Assembly: GCA_045837725.1 (NCBI GenBank)
Contig: JBEWZL010000244.1
Coordinates: 434,001 to 498,000 of the forward strand
Origin: Vermamoeba vermiformis
Lineage: Eukaryota; Tubulinea; Echinamoebida
DNA length: 64,000 bases
Direction of reading: 5' to 3'
Below, piece after piece: positions 47,522 to 60,498 of this stretch. Below the pieces are notes generated by a model that saw only the letters and a program-made list of their open reading frames with translations, was not told the DNA's origin and ran no database searches. Position 1 is the first letter of the stretch, and every line of letters starts with the position of its first letter. Made by a program: the position numbers and the translations under genes.

Positions 47522-48341
47522 AACGCTGTAAATACGAATCAACCAAACCCTCCTCCCGATGTAAAATAATAAACCTGCGAATGTAACATTATCTCGAACA
47601 AGGCGTGCAATTATACAAATAGATCGTTTTTAATCTTGTGATATTAATTGCAAAATGATTAACCACGCGACCTCGAATTTCAGCTCCGGAGTTTAAGCTT
47701 GGCAATGCACAGAAAAACCCACTTTTTAATTGGACAGATAGCTAATAGTGGTGTCTGCAAGTGGATTGTAAATGCGTTTACGGAAAACTGCGGGAAGAGT
47801 CACATAATTTTGGCAAAAGTCCGCTTTTTTTCAATTTGAACTGACATAAGTGACAGGTACGCGTCCAGTAGCGTGAATAATCATTGTATTGCCTCACTTT
47901 TCTAAAAGGATTCGGCTCTAGCTTCCTTTCAAAGGGTACTACGTAAAAGAGGAGTTTGGGCCTGTTTCGTCCCTACTTAATTCTGAGTCCGATCAACTTT
48001 GCTTGCTAATCATACCGCATGCTGGTTAATGCATAGACTGCAATGAGGCCAAGATAATCTTTCAGATTTGTCTCTTTGTGAGTCAGTGGGTGATTGTTCA
48101 ATCAAGCGGTGCCGCTCCAAAGTTGTTACGAGTACTAGACATTACTTATCTCTATCATCATCGACCTCCATTCAACTGAGGTTTTAACAGTGCGATGCTA
48201 TTCGTTTCAGGTTTTTTGTTCTTTTTGCGCGATCGAGCCAGCACACGTGTAGTTAGGATTGTTAGCTCTAGGCAGGTGTTGCTTGTGCAGTTAATATAGG
48301 CTCGCTATTGGCACCGTAGGCAAATAATACAGCGATCTCGG
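47522..48341. other. gene-poor stretch
   Basis: 820 bp between two plus-strand genes. It likely holds the 3' end of the PHD gene (CCTGCGAATG region with AATAATAAAC near 47567) and the promoter of the GT8 gene. No supported gene, repeat or RNA is seen. Confidence 0.35.
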
Positions 48342-50132
48342 ATGGCGCTTTTTACTCGACGAAAAATCGTTGTATTATTTTTTATATTTATTTTTATCAA
48401 TGTTATTGTTCAATATATAAACTGGCGCTTCAATTATTGGCAAATTAAGGACCGAGGTAAGGCTCAAAATTTAAAAAAAAATTAAAATTGGATCTGCCGT
48501 GTGGGGCTTATTATAATTATTTTATCGCTAGCTTCGATGGTATGGGATGTAGTATTGGGTGATGACCAGCATATTGAGGCAGAGCGACGCGCTGCAGCTT
48601 TGAGTAAGTTGGCGACGGTACACGCAGCAGTTGAAGAAGCTAATAGAGTCCTAATGGCTGTTAATAACTTAAAATAGGTGCTCATAGACTACGCTTATTT
48701 GAAGAGAAGTACAATCTGCAGCGGTGTCAAGGTACGATCAGATTTTGAAACTTTACGGGAGGATCGAACGCAAACCAATGATTATCCTCCTATCGCTATT
48801 TATATTGACACGTATGTGCCCAGAGAGTGATGTTGGTGCCAATTCGTGGGCTTGGATCACCGCGATCGCTACAGAAAATTATGTTACTCCTACCGTACGC
48901 ATAGAGCCAGGGATGTTTCAAACTTTAATTTATATTAATTGTGTAGTTAACAATGGGCCACACATTGAACGTATTTTCATGCGTGAAGAAGAAGCTGGTG
49001 CTTATCGACACGAACAGAGTGAGCAAATCCGGCCAAGAAAAGTTAAAGGTAACATTCTTAGGAGTATCTTTTGCAAGATACGCTGTTGTAAACACGAAGA
49101 ATATTATTTACCCGCGTGTTTCAAGTTGTGCAGCGAATCTTTTCCCAAATTTCCTTCACACGTCTCTGTGTCTCAATTAATAGACTTTGAATCAGTTCCA
49201 GAAGGACCCAATCTGATTTTCTTTTAAAATGCAGAAAATAGGATTTGAATTGATTCCAGTCGACACACTCGACTGTGAAATGATCGCATCGAAATATCAC
49301 GTAGACATCGGTAGTGAAATCCCAGGCACCCACAATAGGTTTGATTGAATGTTGAAACAAACGGCAATCCTGTCGTGTGCTGTCTCTAATAATAGACCCA
49401 GATTCTACTGTTGGAATCAAACGCAGTACTCGAAACTCATTTACGTTGATCCGGACGTGTTAGTGCTAAGTAACATTGACGAGCTGTTTACTTCCAATAC
49501 GACATTTGGCGCTGCGTTGTGTTCTCCGCCGAGGGCTAAGGACAATTGGTGCTTCAATGCCGGGCTATTAGTTATTACGCCGTCATCCAAAATATTCGAT
49601 GGTAACTCTCTTTTTCACGCTACTTATTAGGCCTTTCACTGCCCCTATTAATCTTCAGCACGATACTAATGTTGTTCGTCTAGAAATCGTGCAATCGTGG
49701 ATCGATACAGTGCTGAAAGAGCTCAAGTGCCTTGATGACCAAAACTTTTTGTTCTATTTCTACACGCAGAAGTACGGGTACGTAGCAAAGACAAGTCATA
49801 GTTATTACTATTACTCTCTATGAGCATAATATCGCTGCGAGGCTAATTGCGTGTTTCCTTAGGTGGGAGAGGCTGCCATTCTTGTACAATGTTCGGTGGG
49901 TCATTCACTATCCTATGAAAGTATTTCATTTCGCTGGTGTTGGCAAGCCGTGGAAAGGTACGTAACTATTTTGTTTAAATAATTTACCTCGTGCTGCGTA
50001 CAGCGAGATCCATTGCTAATGGCATTTGTAGCGGAACGAAACGGTGCGAATGACGTTGTGCTGACTGTTGATGATATGCACGAGCTTTGGTGGTATTACT
50101 ACAAACAAGCATTGACAGCATACGGATTGTGA
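48342..50132 (+). CDS. glycogenin-like glycosyltransferase family 8 protein
   Basis: Exons: 48342-48456, 48532-48603, 48678-48731, 48824-48894, 48947-49048, 49235-49338, 49402-49601, 49684-49777, 49863-49957, 50032-50132, all joining in phase. The N-terminus is a short cytosolic tail and a membrane helix (VVLFFIFIFINVIVQYI), so a type II Golgi enzyme is likely. The GT8 domain has WAWITAIATENYVTPT, KIGFELIPVD, WNQTQYSKLIYVDPDVLVL (DxD metal site DPD), NIDELF, FNAGLLVI and HFAGVGKPW, the typical closing HFxGxxKPW motif. It transfers a sugar from a nucleotide sugar; the acceptor is unknown. An intron with internal CTAAT strings (48604-48677) avoids an in-frame stop. Confidence 0.8.
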
Positions 50133-50505
50133 GGGCAGATCCACCTCACAACTGTGTGCTTGTTAACGAAAATGTAAATAAATCGCGGTACTCTTCATGA
50201 AGAGAAGGAAGATGGGCTGGCGAAACTACATAATAAAGTCCCGTGATGGAAGGCAACTACCAGGGAGATTGTTGTCAGACGGACGATGGAGGCTGACAGT
50301 AATCGAATCCGGTGCTGGTCCATGCTTCTGTCTTCTGTAAACATGACAAAGAGAACGGTTGGTGTTGCTATCACAATCCGTTGTCATAACGTCGAAACTT
50401 GAATGCTAGTAGTTCGTAATTGGAACATTACTAAACGGTACACATGTTACTTCCGTGTGCTGCGTAAGAGTTTACGGTTCCGAAGAAAAGTCATTAATCG
50501 TCACC
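50133..50505. other. intergenic
   Basis: 370 bp between GT8 and the fifth receptor. It should hold the receptor promoter. Nothing else is recognised. Confidence 0.4.
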
Positions 50506-53067
50506 ATGGAAGCTCAAATAGACCCTCAGATTCATGTATTAAATAACTTTCAAATATTTATTCCTCTTTCAGGAGATGCGGATACGTTTGTTTTCACTCA
50601 AACAACATCTCCGAGCTTCGGATTGACTTTAACACGGACCGATACTCGAGAGAGTTATCATTATCAAATCCAAATGTTGCCCTCTAATGATCTTTCTGAT
50701 GAACCGCTTTCAAATGGTCTCTCATGGGCAAAAAGAACGCCATATCAGTTTCAAAAGAAGCAAAACACGTCAATAATTGAAGCACTTGTATGTAGATTGA
50801 AGATTACCACGGGAGTTTTTGATTTTAGAAGAGTAAAACAACGCTCGATCAGATTTGTGGTCCGCTGTTTTGCGAGTGACACCTTGTTGAGCACTGGCGT
50901 CTCGCAGCAATGCAGAATATTTCCTAAAAAGCGACTTGCAGAGGAGGATAATGATGACAACGTGAATGGTAAGTTTGTATTAATTATATTCCGATTATGA
51001 GGAGACAAAAATACAATTTACTCGATTATTATCATAACCAAGTTTATTTGCAATTAATTCAATTGTTAGCCATCGTTCCGATAACTTGGATGCTGGGCTC
51101 ATCTGTTGAATCTACTTCACACTTACAGCAAGCCGAAGCACAATACTATTCATCTCCAGAACAATACCACGATGAAGACAGCGTTATGGCGAATTTTAAT
51201 GAATCCGAGGACAGGCTACAAAGTTACAGCAATGAAGGTGACTCGGAGGATCTTTCACTGGTACCAATATCGTAAGCAAACTCATTTTACACATATAATA
51301 TGATGCATCTAGTATTAACTACCAGTCTAATCGTGATATGCACTAGAGATGTGCCTTACATATTGATGGAGCCCGAACAATCCAGCGAAAAGTACGCTTC
51401 TCGCATTCATAAAATTACCACGGAGTTATAATTAATGTACACTAGCCAATCGGACCACTACATGGTGCTGTACAACGGCAACGCAGAAGTGATTGGCAAC
51501 TTCAGAGCACTCAACTTCTACAAGGCATCAGACATCAACATCAAAGAAGATGTCAGACTGCTGATCGACGACCGTGACCCACGCTCAGTTCTTCTCAAAA
51601 TCGATGGAGTGGAGTACAAGTTCAAACAAGGTGCCACCAACGCACCAATGAACAAGAGATTCGTCGGATACATCGCTCAGCAAATTGAGAGTGTTGTTCC
51701 TGAAGCAGTTCAACTCATCGATGGTACGCACAGTCATACACCTTACATTTGTTTATGTTCTAACATGCTTCTCAGGCATTCTCCATGTGGACTACGAGTC
51801 ATTGATACCATATCTGAGTGAGTCAATCAAACAGAACTTCAGAGACATCAGTGACATGAAAGCGGATGCGAGTCAGATCCACAAAATAGTTGATATGATG
51901 TACGCTGAGTTCATCAAGAAAGACCAAAAGAAGCACGAGAAATCGCCGAAGGCACGAGAGACAGTAACGAGACGCACAAAAATGATGCGATGGATCATTG
52001 GGACATCACTAACGGTCCTCGCATTGATCAGTGTTGCAATTGCTGTCGCCTTCATCGTGCCATTAACACATTCGACGCCAGAGTCAGGGACCAACCATCC
52101 GTCGGCTCCATCCCAAGAACCACTGTCTCCATCAAATCCTGAACAAGCAATCCCAGATCCACCGCCACTCGAGTCGTTAGATCAAGACGTAATATTGGAG
52201 TTGTATAACGCAACTGCTGGCGTGAAATGGCAAGGAAAAGTGTCGCTATCGCAGCCAGTGTGTGAGTGGCTGGGAATTACGTGCGACACAAACTTGCGAG
52301 TGGTCAAGCTCGAACTACTTGACATGAACTTGCAAGGTACATTGCCCGAGTCTATTGGCAAACTCGACCAGCTCCAGTATTTGCGGCTTTCATCGAGCTT
52401 TCTAACTGGAACAATTCCCGCGGCGATTGGAAATCTCTCGAATCTTGAAGCACTTGATCTGGCCTTCAACCAGTTCACTGGCACTGTGCCATTGGAGATA
52501 TTCTCTTTGCCTTCATTGAAGACTTTGACGCTCAACTACGCCTATGGATTGTCTTGGACAATACCACCGCAGATTTCAAACCTCAAATATCTCGAAAGCT
52601 TTTCAGCGCGCGCTTCTGGACTCCATGGAACATTGCCCAACGAAATTTCGCAGTTAAAGAACTTGAAAGTGTTGGGGCTTGGACAAAATCAACTCACAGG
52701 AACTATACCGAATCTGGCCCAAACAAACATCACGCAGCTGAGTCTGCTCAGAAATCAATTCACAGGTCCCGTCCCCAAAGTCAATCCCTTTGATAATGGC
52801 TTGCCGTTGGAAACCAAGTCTGTGGTCTTTGACATTTCAAGTAACTCTTTCACCGGTGAATTTCATTTGCCTTCGCAGTGGCTAGGCTCTCAGGCCGTGG
52901 ATGTGTTTGTCTCCATCGTGAACAACGATTTCACCTCATTGTCTCCCGAGCTACAAGAACGAAATATGACCTCGAATTGGGAGAGCTGTCGCGCCGGAGG
53001 AGTGCCATTTAGATGTCCAATTCCGGACTGGTTCCGCACGAGTTGTAGAGCCAAGTGTGTAAATTGA
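50506..53067 (+). CDS. MYRF-like self-cleaving LRR membrane receptor, copy 5
   Basis: Exons: 50506-50968, 51070-51271, 51347-51391, 51446-51723, 51776-53067; 2280 nt, 759 residues. Rough plan: beta-rich domain 10-140 ending in FPKKR; acidic exon 155-222; linker 222-237; S74/ICA domain about 250-330 with Ser265 and Lys270 as the predicted self-cleavage dyad (codons 51528-51530 and 51543-51545); helical segment 334-385; basic juxtamembrane region; membrane helix about 402-426; Pro-rich stalk; LRR cap (CEWLGITC) and about ten plant-type repeats to 735; Cys-containing end. The ATG at 50506 is shared with the paralogues; an upstream in-frame codon is not needed. It lies 40 kb from the array and on the other strand. 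Cleavage would release about 264 residues toward the cytosol or nucleus. Function is inferred from MYRF. Confidence 0.88.
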
Positions 53068-53108
53068 AGTAAATAGTTAATTGTTTCGAAATATCTTTCT
53101 TGATTGTT

Positions 53109-54900
53109 TTATGTTGTGCGTTGTACAGGTTGACGTTTCCGTTCTTTTACAATTCTGAACAAAACTAAGCCAACGACCACCGCAACTAATCCACCGACAA
53201 TAAACGAATTGAACTCTTCAGTTTTCGAGCCCATCGATAGCCAAGGAATAGTGAATGCAATTTCAGCTAACGGAACAGCGCTCGTTGCTGCCACCCACAT
53301 GAGCGCACTGCTCTTGGTGCGGATCAAGAACGCTTGATTGATACGACCGAGCACTAATATCGCCATAAATACGACGTAGATCCAGCCCACTACCAGATAA
53401 ATAAATATTAGTATCTTTGGTTGCAATGTAAGCTATTGCCATATAAGGCAAGACAGTGGTTGACACGTGTCACGTACCAACATCGCATTGATCTTCAGGC
53501 AGAGTAGGTTCATTTTCAATCAAACATTTGTAGCCGTTAACGATATTAGACCATGTCTCAGAGATAGGAATGCCTAAATAAGGCATTAATATCGCCTGCG
53601 CCATCGAGATTTCGAACAAGATTTTCGTACCTTGAATTGGGACAATTGCAAAGACCAATGGCACTGCGACAATAAATTCAAACACATTGACCCACATCCA
53701 CATGTAGAAGATTCCGAGTTTCTGAAGCATAATTAGCCCTCATATTATTACCATAAAAGGCAAGTCGAGTCTTACGGTGTTTTTGAGCGCGTGTTCCATG
53801 TAAACTATGGCTGAAGACATCGGAATGCTCGACACTATTAACAATAACATGGCCCAAATAGCGTTGTCGGCGAAGTCTGCGTCCCTATTATACAACAATA
53901 AGCATTATAATAATATGAGGTTGCATATTAACACTCACTGAAGTTTGGGCCACAACACGATGAAAATTCCGGTCAAAATAAACGCAGCGCCCAAATAGTG
54001 CCAGAGCTTGTATCTCGTCTTTAAGAAAACAATTGATAGCACTAATGTCACCGGCACTACGAGCTGTTAAATAAAAAAGAATTAGAAAAACTAAAAAATT
54101 TCAGATCCGTTACACGAGCTTCAAGTATAGGATATTGATCTATACATTCGATATTATAGTACTTACTTGTTGTAATAACACGACTACAGGGCCAGGCACT
54201 AAATTTCCTCTGCTGCCACAGTACGCCAAGAAATTACTCAAAATAATCAGACCTCCTAATATCAGCAATCGATACAAAGGAGTTTTTTGCTCTACAATAA
54301 GACAGTATATTAATAAATATCCAAATAAGACTTTTTATCGACTTACTCTTAATTCTAATAGATCTGATTTTATCGCTAATTAAAGTATGAGGTTAGAAAC
54401 GTGTTAAATGGTCTATTTTACACTAAATATGGTCATCATATAACAAATTATGTAGTCTTATAGTTAAATACGTACACAGTATAATCGCCAGTGTCATAAT
54501 ATTCAGCGACATTAATTTGCGCAGTTTTCTTCGTTTTGAGCATGTTATATACATGATTGGCTAGTGTTAATAATCCAAATAATATTGTCGTGCAAATAGG
54601 TTGAGATATTGTTAATACGAATGGGTAATTGTACATCCGCTGCGAAACTTTTTTCTAAAATAAGAATTCAATCAATTATATGCGATAATTAATCGATTAT
54701 ATGAGGGTTATTACCTGTAAGAATAATATACCAGCTTGTAATAATAGAAATGTGATTAAGAATAGATTTGTCCAAGTAAAAATCCTTCGCGCAATCGATC
54801 GACACTTGGATCTGTTGTCAAAATCAAAATCTTCGCTGCGCATTAATAGAGACGCCTCTTCATCTTGTATTGATAAATCTTCTTCACTTCCGCTGCGCAT
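53109..54900 (-). CDS. CRT-like (chloroquine-resistance transporter family) membrane protein
   Basis: Exons (minus): 54900-54715, 54654-54476, 54375-54347, 54291-54167, 54063-53939, 53884-53776, 53721-53478, 53389-53109. The acidic N-terminal tail carries a dileucine-like EEASLLM motif. About ten membrane helices follow in the drug/metabolite-transporter pattern: LLILGGLIILSNFLAYCG, GNLVPGPVVVLLQQ with LVVPVTLVLSIVFLKTRYKL (the PGP..LLQQ..P.T..LS..FL..RY signature of CRT-like proteins), then LGAAFILTGIFIVLW, and later helices. CRT-like proteins of amoebae and plants sit in endolysosomal or plastid membranes and move amino acids, peptides or glutathione; a lysosomal site is inferred here. Intron 7 contains a perfect TGACACGTGTCA palindrome (53461-53472). 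Confidence 0.75.
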
Positions 54901-55393
54901 TTTCTGTGATAATGATTAATAAATTAGTCCACAAATTATATTCAACAAGACAGGTCCTGATTTCGTTATATTTACGCAATAAAATTATCAAAATATTATT
55001 GCGTGGTATTTACAATAATTAATACGTCAATTTGTCGCGTGAAAGTTTTGGACTGATCCGGAAAAAAATCATCGAATAACGAAGAAAGGACTCACCTTCT
55101 AGTTGGTCCTATTATGCCAATATTGTTGTAATGAATTGGTGTATAATTAAATAAATTAATTATCGCTTGTGCTATTCATCGCAGAAAATTACAAAGAATA
55201 ATCACTCCGACAATGTTCTGGCCTGTAAACCTCTAACATCGGTACAAAAAATACATTTATGAATACTAGTACCATATAGGAAGCTAATGACGGCAATTCA
55301 AAGGTAGATTTGTGAATCACATAACGAAATAAATTTAGCTCGACTCTTGTGATGGAGTTGACAAGCGCTTCAGCAAGGCGGAAACACATATCA
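54901..55393. other. intergenic between divergent genes
   Basis: 490 bp that should hold both promoters. A minus-strand open frame (55189-55401) overlaps the CoA-transferase start and is probably chance. Confidence 0.35.
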
Positions 55394-58300
55394 ATGAGCA
55401 AATTAAATAAAGTTGCGACGGTAGAAGAGGCTGTTGCATTAATAGGCGATAATGACTGGATTACAACGACCGGATTTGTTGGGACAGGTAAGCAGTTTTG
55501 ATTGCGGCCTAAAAAATTCAGATCAAAATAAATAAATCAAATAACGATGAGAAATCATTATATAGAAGCAATTGTACTTAATGGCGTGTTTCATTTGATT
55601 ATGTGAATTAAGTGATTGATTTTTTATTTAATGGACAGGCATCCCCGAAGAAATTATCATAGGTGTCAAAGAACGGTTCGAAAAAACAGGTGTTTAATGT
55701 GACTTAATATTTTATACACGTTAGCGCATACTAATTTGATTTTTAAGGACATCCACGAAATCTTTCTCTAGTTTTCGCTGCCGGTCAAGGAGATGGCAAA
55801 GGACGTGGTGTAGATTTATTAAGCGTTCATCCAGGCTTATTACACACTGTTATTGGAGGTAAGATCTTATTATTTCTCTATTTTTAGCGCATTTTGACAA
55901 GTTGCGATCCGAAATTTAAAAATAAACAAATCGAAATAAATCCTCTAATTGCTTGATTAACGAAAGGTCATTATGGCTTGATTCCTGGCATCGGAAAGCT
56001 AGCTTTGGACAATAAAGTCATCGCATACAACTTGCCTCAAGGGTATGTCAATAGTAGTAGTAGAGTAGATCGGATAAAATAATTCAAAAATTCAATTTAA
56101 AGCGAAATCTACGGTCATCATGACTAAATAACATCTATTTATATAACAATATTATCGTGTAAGCGATAATTAGTTGTCTAATTCAATTTCAATTGTACTC
56201 GAAATTTATCCAGCAATTTCCTTATTTAGACGCGTAATTCAACAATTCTTATTAATTAACAATATTATACTAGTATTATAAGTCAAATGTACCGAGCTGT
56301 CGCGAATAAGCAGCCTGGAATTATTTCAAAAATTGGTCTCGGAACTTTTGTTGATCCTCGACTGGAAGGTGGCAAGGTCAGTTCATAGAATTATACGCGA
56401 TCATACTAGCACATTATCAGTGATTTTATAATTTATATTGAATAATTTATGACGACTTAAACAATCTTTATTATTGAAGACGTCTCAAACGAACTTTCTA
56501 GAACAATTATTCCACAAAGAAACAATTTGTGTACCCTTTTTAATTGTTTCTTTTGCAATATTATACACGTTTAAGTACCAAACACAGATACGGATCAAAT
56601 ACTTATGATCATTAATTTCTTCGAAACATCTTGTGACATCAATATCATTCTCTAGGTGAATTGTTTGACGAAGAAAGATATCGTATCAGTGATTCAAATA
56701 GGCAACGAAGAATATTTGCATTATCAACCCTTCAAATTAGACGTGGCTTTTGTACGCGGAACAACTGCGGATCTGGATGGAAATGTGACCATGGAGAAAG
56801 AAGCCTTGACTCTCGATTCATTAGGCAAGTATTAATATAATATACACCCGAGACCTATATTCTAATCTTAAAATACTAGCCATTGCAATGGCCACCAAGA
56901 ACTGCGGAGGTCGTGTCATTGTGCAGGTACGAAAACAAAAACCGACTTAAAATTCTGTTATTTTTAACTTTCACGTTGTCAATAATACATATATACTTAT
57001 AGCAGCGTTAATATACTATACTTACTACGGACTTAGTGCTTTTTTTTTGTTCGTGATCGTCATGATAACCGATGTTTTTTTTCGCTAGGTTGAGCGCTTA
57101 GCAGCGGAAGGCACGCTGAATCCTCATCAAGTCAAGATCCCCGGTGTGTTGGTGGATTACATTGTGGTACGTACTAGTCATTGCCTTATTTGGTAATCAT
57201 AAAACTAATCGTCCAATGTACTAGGTCTCGAGACCTGAAAATCACAGACAAACACTCGCTGAGAATTACAATGCAGGTCAGTTAGGATTTAATCACGTGG
57301 TATCGCCAAATAAGGAAATATACTAACGTAATCTATTCGTAGGGTTCTCTGGCGAAGTTCATGTGCCAACGTCATCCTTTTTAGGCAAAATGCCATTTAG
57401 TGCACGAAAGATTATTTGCAGGTACGATCAATATTGACGTTGTTATTTCCAAATAAGGAAACTAATTGGTTTTAAAGACGTGCCGCGTTAGAATTGAAAC
57501 CGTACGGAATCATCAATCTCGGAATCGGTGTGCCCGAAGGTAATTGTTTCACTGAAACTAGTTCGGTCTATATTTGGTACCAACATTGAGGCCTATATTA
57601 ATATTATTCCTATAATTAGGTGTTGCACTGATCGCAAACGAAGAAAAAATCTTGAAAATGTTGACCATGACAGCGGAACCAGGCATTATCGGAGGTACGT
57701 CCGAAAGTGTTTTTGACCTTACAATGACTAACGCTTGCCAAATTAGGAATTATTTCTGGTGGTCTGAACTTTGGCACGGCAGTTAATCCGCGCAGCATCA
57801 TCGATCAAAACACGCAGTTTGATTTTTACGACGGCGGAGGTCTCGACACGACTTTTTTGGGCATGGCACAGGTCGATCAGCACGGCAATGTTAATGTTTC
57901 CAAATTTGGAAAAAAGCTTGCTGGCTGCGGAGGCTTTATCAACATCAGTCAAAGTAAGTGAAAAAAAACGTTAATCTTTGCAATAAATTTAACACTTGCC
58001 ATGTATAGGCACGAAGCACGTTGTATTTTTGGGCACTTTCACGAATGGCGACACGAAGATCCAACTTCAAAGCGGAAAATTAGTGCTGCACGGTGACGGA
58101 GAAACTCGAAAATTCGTGAATCAAGTGCAACAGATCACGTTCAGCGGAAAAACTGCCGTTAAGAATAAGCAGCACGTGATTTTTATCACTGAACGATGCG
58201 TGTTTAGATTGGTCGAGGACGGTACGCAGTGACTTGCCTAATTTGAAAAGTCTAACAATTGTTTCTTATATCAGGTTTGGAGTTAGTTGAAGTGGCACCG

Positions 58301-58873
58301 GGCATTGACATTGATCGGGATATTTTGCCTAAAATGGAATTTACTCCGATTGTTAAACGAGAATCTGTGCGAGTGATGGATCCGCGAATTTTTGACAACA
58401 AGTTGATGGAGCTGCGTCACAGCATGATTCAACGGTTCTTAGAGCACCGTATTGATTATGACGCTGCTGATAACCTCTTGTTTATCGATCTCAAGGTAAG
58501 TTCAAGTGCAGATCCACAGCAGTTCATGACCGAGTTGACCCAATTCTATTTTTAGGGCATGAAACTGACTACGTTCGAGGACGTCGATAATATCATGCGC
58601 GCTATTGAGGAGCGATGCAAAGAGATCGGCAAACAATGCTTCGCAATCATCAACTACACCACAATGCAAATGGATCGGGACGCGATCAAAGAACTTTTGA
58701 GCGCTGAACTGAAGCTGTCACGTGCTTACTTCTTGAAAGTATCGCGCTTTGCTGTGGGCAATAACCTCCGATTTAACTTGCAAGCAGTATTGCAGAAGTT
58801 GGATCCCAGTGCCGTTGTGTTCAGATCGCTCGAAGAGGCAGTGGAAGCAGTTAATTTCAAAGCCAAGCTGTAA
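55394..58873 (+). CDS. acetate/propionate-type CoA-transferase (family I, fused alpha-beta)
   Basis: About 16 exons: 55394-55487, 55639-55689, 55748-55858, 55967-56042, 56283-56376, 56656-56824, 56880-56926, 57089-57166, 57225-57276, 57343-57421, 57478-57539, 57620-57694, 57747-57953, 58009-58221, 58275-58495, 58556-58873. The N-terminal half has [38 protein letters not shown]. The C-terminal half has the catalytic Glu in [11 protein letters not shown] and [20 protein letters not shown]. This is the single-chain layout of bacterial YdiF/propionate CoA-transferases, distinct from animal SCOT order. It moves CoA between short acyl-CoA and a free acid. No targeting peptide is evident. The intron after 56824 has a GC donor (TTAG|GCAAGT). 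Two or three residues expected after NLPQG are missing, so a small exon may be overlooked in the 240-nt intron. Confidence 0.8.
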
Positions 58874-59033
58874 TTTTGACCCATTTCTCTTTTATTGTAA
58901 ATTTTGTAAAAGGATAATTTTATCGTACGAGTCAACATAAATTTGCTCGTGTAAGTTATCGGTCACGCGCGGCGCTTCATCACGCCAGGCAGCCGAGGCG
59001 CATGGGAGTGGTCACATGTGGTGCAATCGTTGG

Positions 59034-60158
59034 CTAGTCTTCTAGTCGCACAGCCACAGGTTCAACAATGGTGATGGTGGTCGCGTACTGCGCGTCGAGC
59101 GCGTAATCTCTACTAAGCACAAAGAACGACACGACAGATCCAGCAGCCAATTCAGCGTTGTGTGTTTCTCCAATGACCTGATATTCAACTGTAAGTTTCA
59201 CGGAATAATTGCTGCCGGGCAAGTTGAAGTCGCTGTGAGTAGCACATCTGGTCAAAAAGATAGGAACGGCGTACAACTCGTGAACACCGCATTCAATATG
59301 AGCAGTACAAACAATATCTACAGTTAAGATAATTCATCTGAATAACTAAAGGATAGTTTATTGTTTTGCCTTAGACCAAAAGTGCAGTCCAAATTACAAG
59401 ACGACTTTTGACAGTCACGTTAGAGTAAGTGTTGACCACGACTATCTGCAACAAATTGGCAACAGGAGTGGCGTCGTAAGTATCATAGTACGTCACATTG
59501 ACGTTTGAAATACAATTATTTCCCAGCACATTGTTGCCGGCTACACTCTGCAACGTCAAACAACTCTTTCCGTTTCGAGACTTTTCGTTGACCGATTTGG
59601 CACGCTTTTGCATTATCGTAGATAAGGTGGGTGAATTGTTGCTGTAGACGGGACTGATTGTATACGTTAGAAGCCTTGGCTCAATGACTGCAATAGAAAT
59701 TGAGTAAGACAGGCGAACGAATATTATACTTTATTTCTATAAATAATTAACTACTTACGATTGTCCACATTAATGAAAAATTGCTGCGAACGTTCACCCG
59801 TATCTTGCGACAAGAGAAGTGTTGCGTTTACACTGAAGCCGCAAGCATTGCCAATCCATATACTGTCCGTCATGGTAATAGATGACTTATTGTAATTTGA
59901 GACTGCAAAAGCCACAATGCAGTCAATAGGTTCGCCCAAAAAATCTAAAATTACCGATTATAGAATAAGTATTGCACTATTTGTTCTTTTGGATTTGTGG
60001 TCATTACCCAAGTTAGGATTTTCTTCATAGACGCGATGGAGAATTACGCTGGATAAGATGACTGCAGCGATTGCCAAGAGGGTTGCAGTAGCCGACAAGA
60101 TCTCAAAAATCTTTCGACAATTTCGCTGTTCGTGCAGAAGAGGCTCGTTTTCATTCAT
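59034..60158 (-). CDS. single-pass membrane protein of unknown family
   Basis: Exons (minus): 60158-60008, 59944-59760, 59687 to about 59372, then a last exon ending at 59034. The N-terminus is cytosolic (NENEPLLHEQRN, with a dileucine-like EPLL), followed by a membrane helix (ILSATATLLAIAAVILSSVI). The outer part has many N-glycosylation sites (NYNKSS, NATLLL, NVTYYD, NVTVKS) and a few Cys. The last two exons cannot be joined cleanly: the donor after WTALL reads GTCTAA and its phase does not match the next exon (DIVCTAHIECGV). The plan recalls LEA-2-like or tetraspan-associated proteins, but I do not recognise the family. Confidence 0.5.
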
Positions 60159-60498
60159 GGTGTGTTGCTTTCTAATATTAGAAATATAATAAACCCTAAA
60201 TTGGTAATCAATTTATTTCTAGTCGTAAGAATAAATTGTGCGGCCTCCGTCGATTTTACCCTTGCCTCTTGTTAACGTAGTATAATTCTGCGTATAAGGG
60301 TTTGATAACATGAAAGAACCATAGAAGATATGAAGTTACTCCCAAAATAGCCCGGATTACGAAAATTCAGATCTCTTACGGGTAATACTTTTTTTATGTT
60401 TTGAAAGAAAAGGTTTCGGTGTAGTACAGGTTTCAATATTCTGTATCTTCAATTCAGTAGAACCGAAGGTCCGTTACCGATGCAAAACTTTGAAAGTT
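60159..60498. other. intergenic
   Basis: 340 bp upstream of the membrane protein and downstream of the SDR gene, both minus. Nothing supported is seen. Confidence 0.35.
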
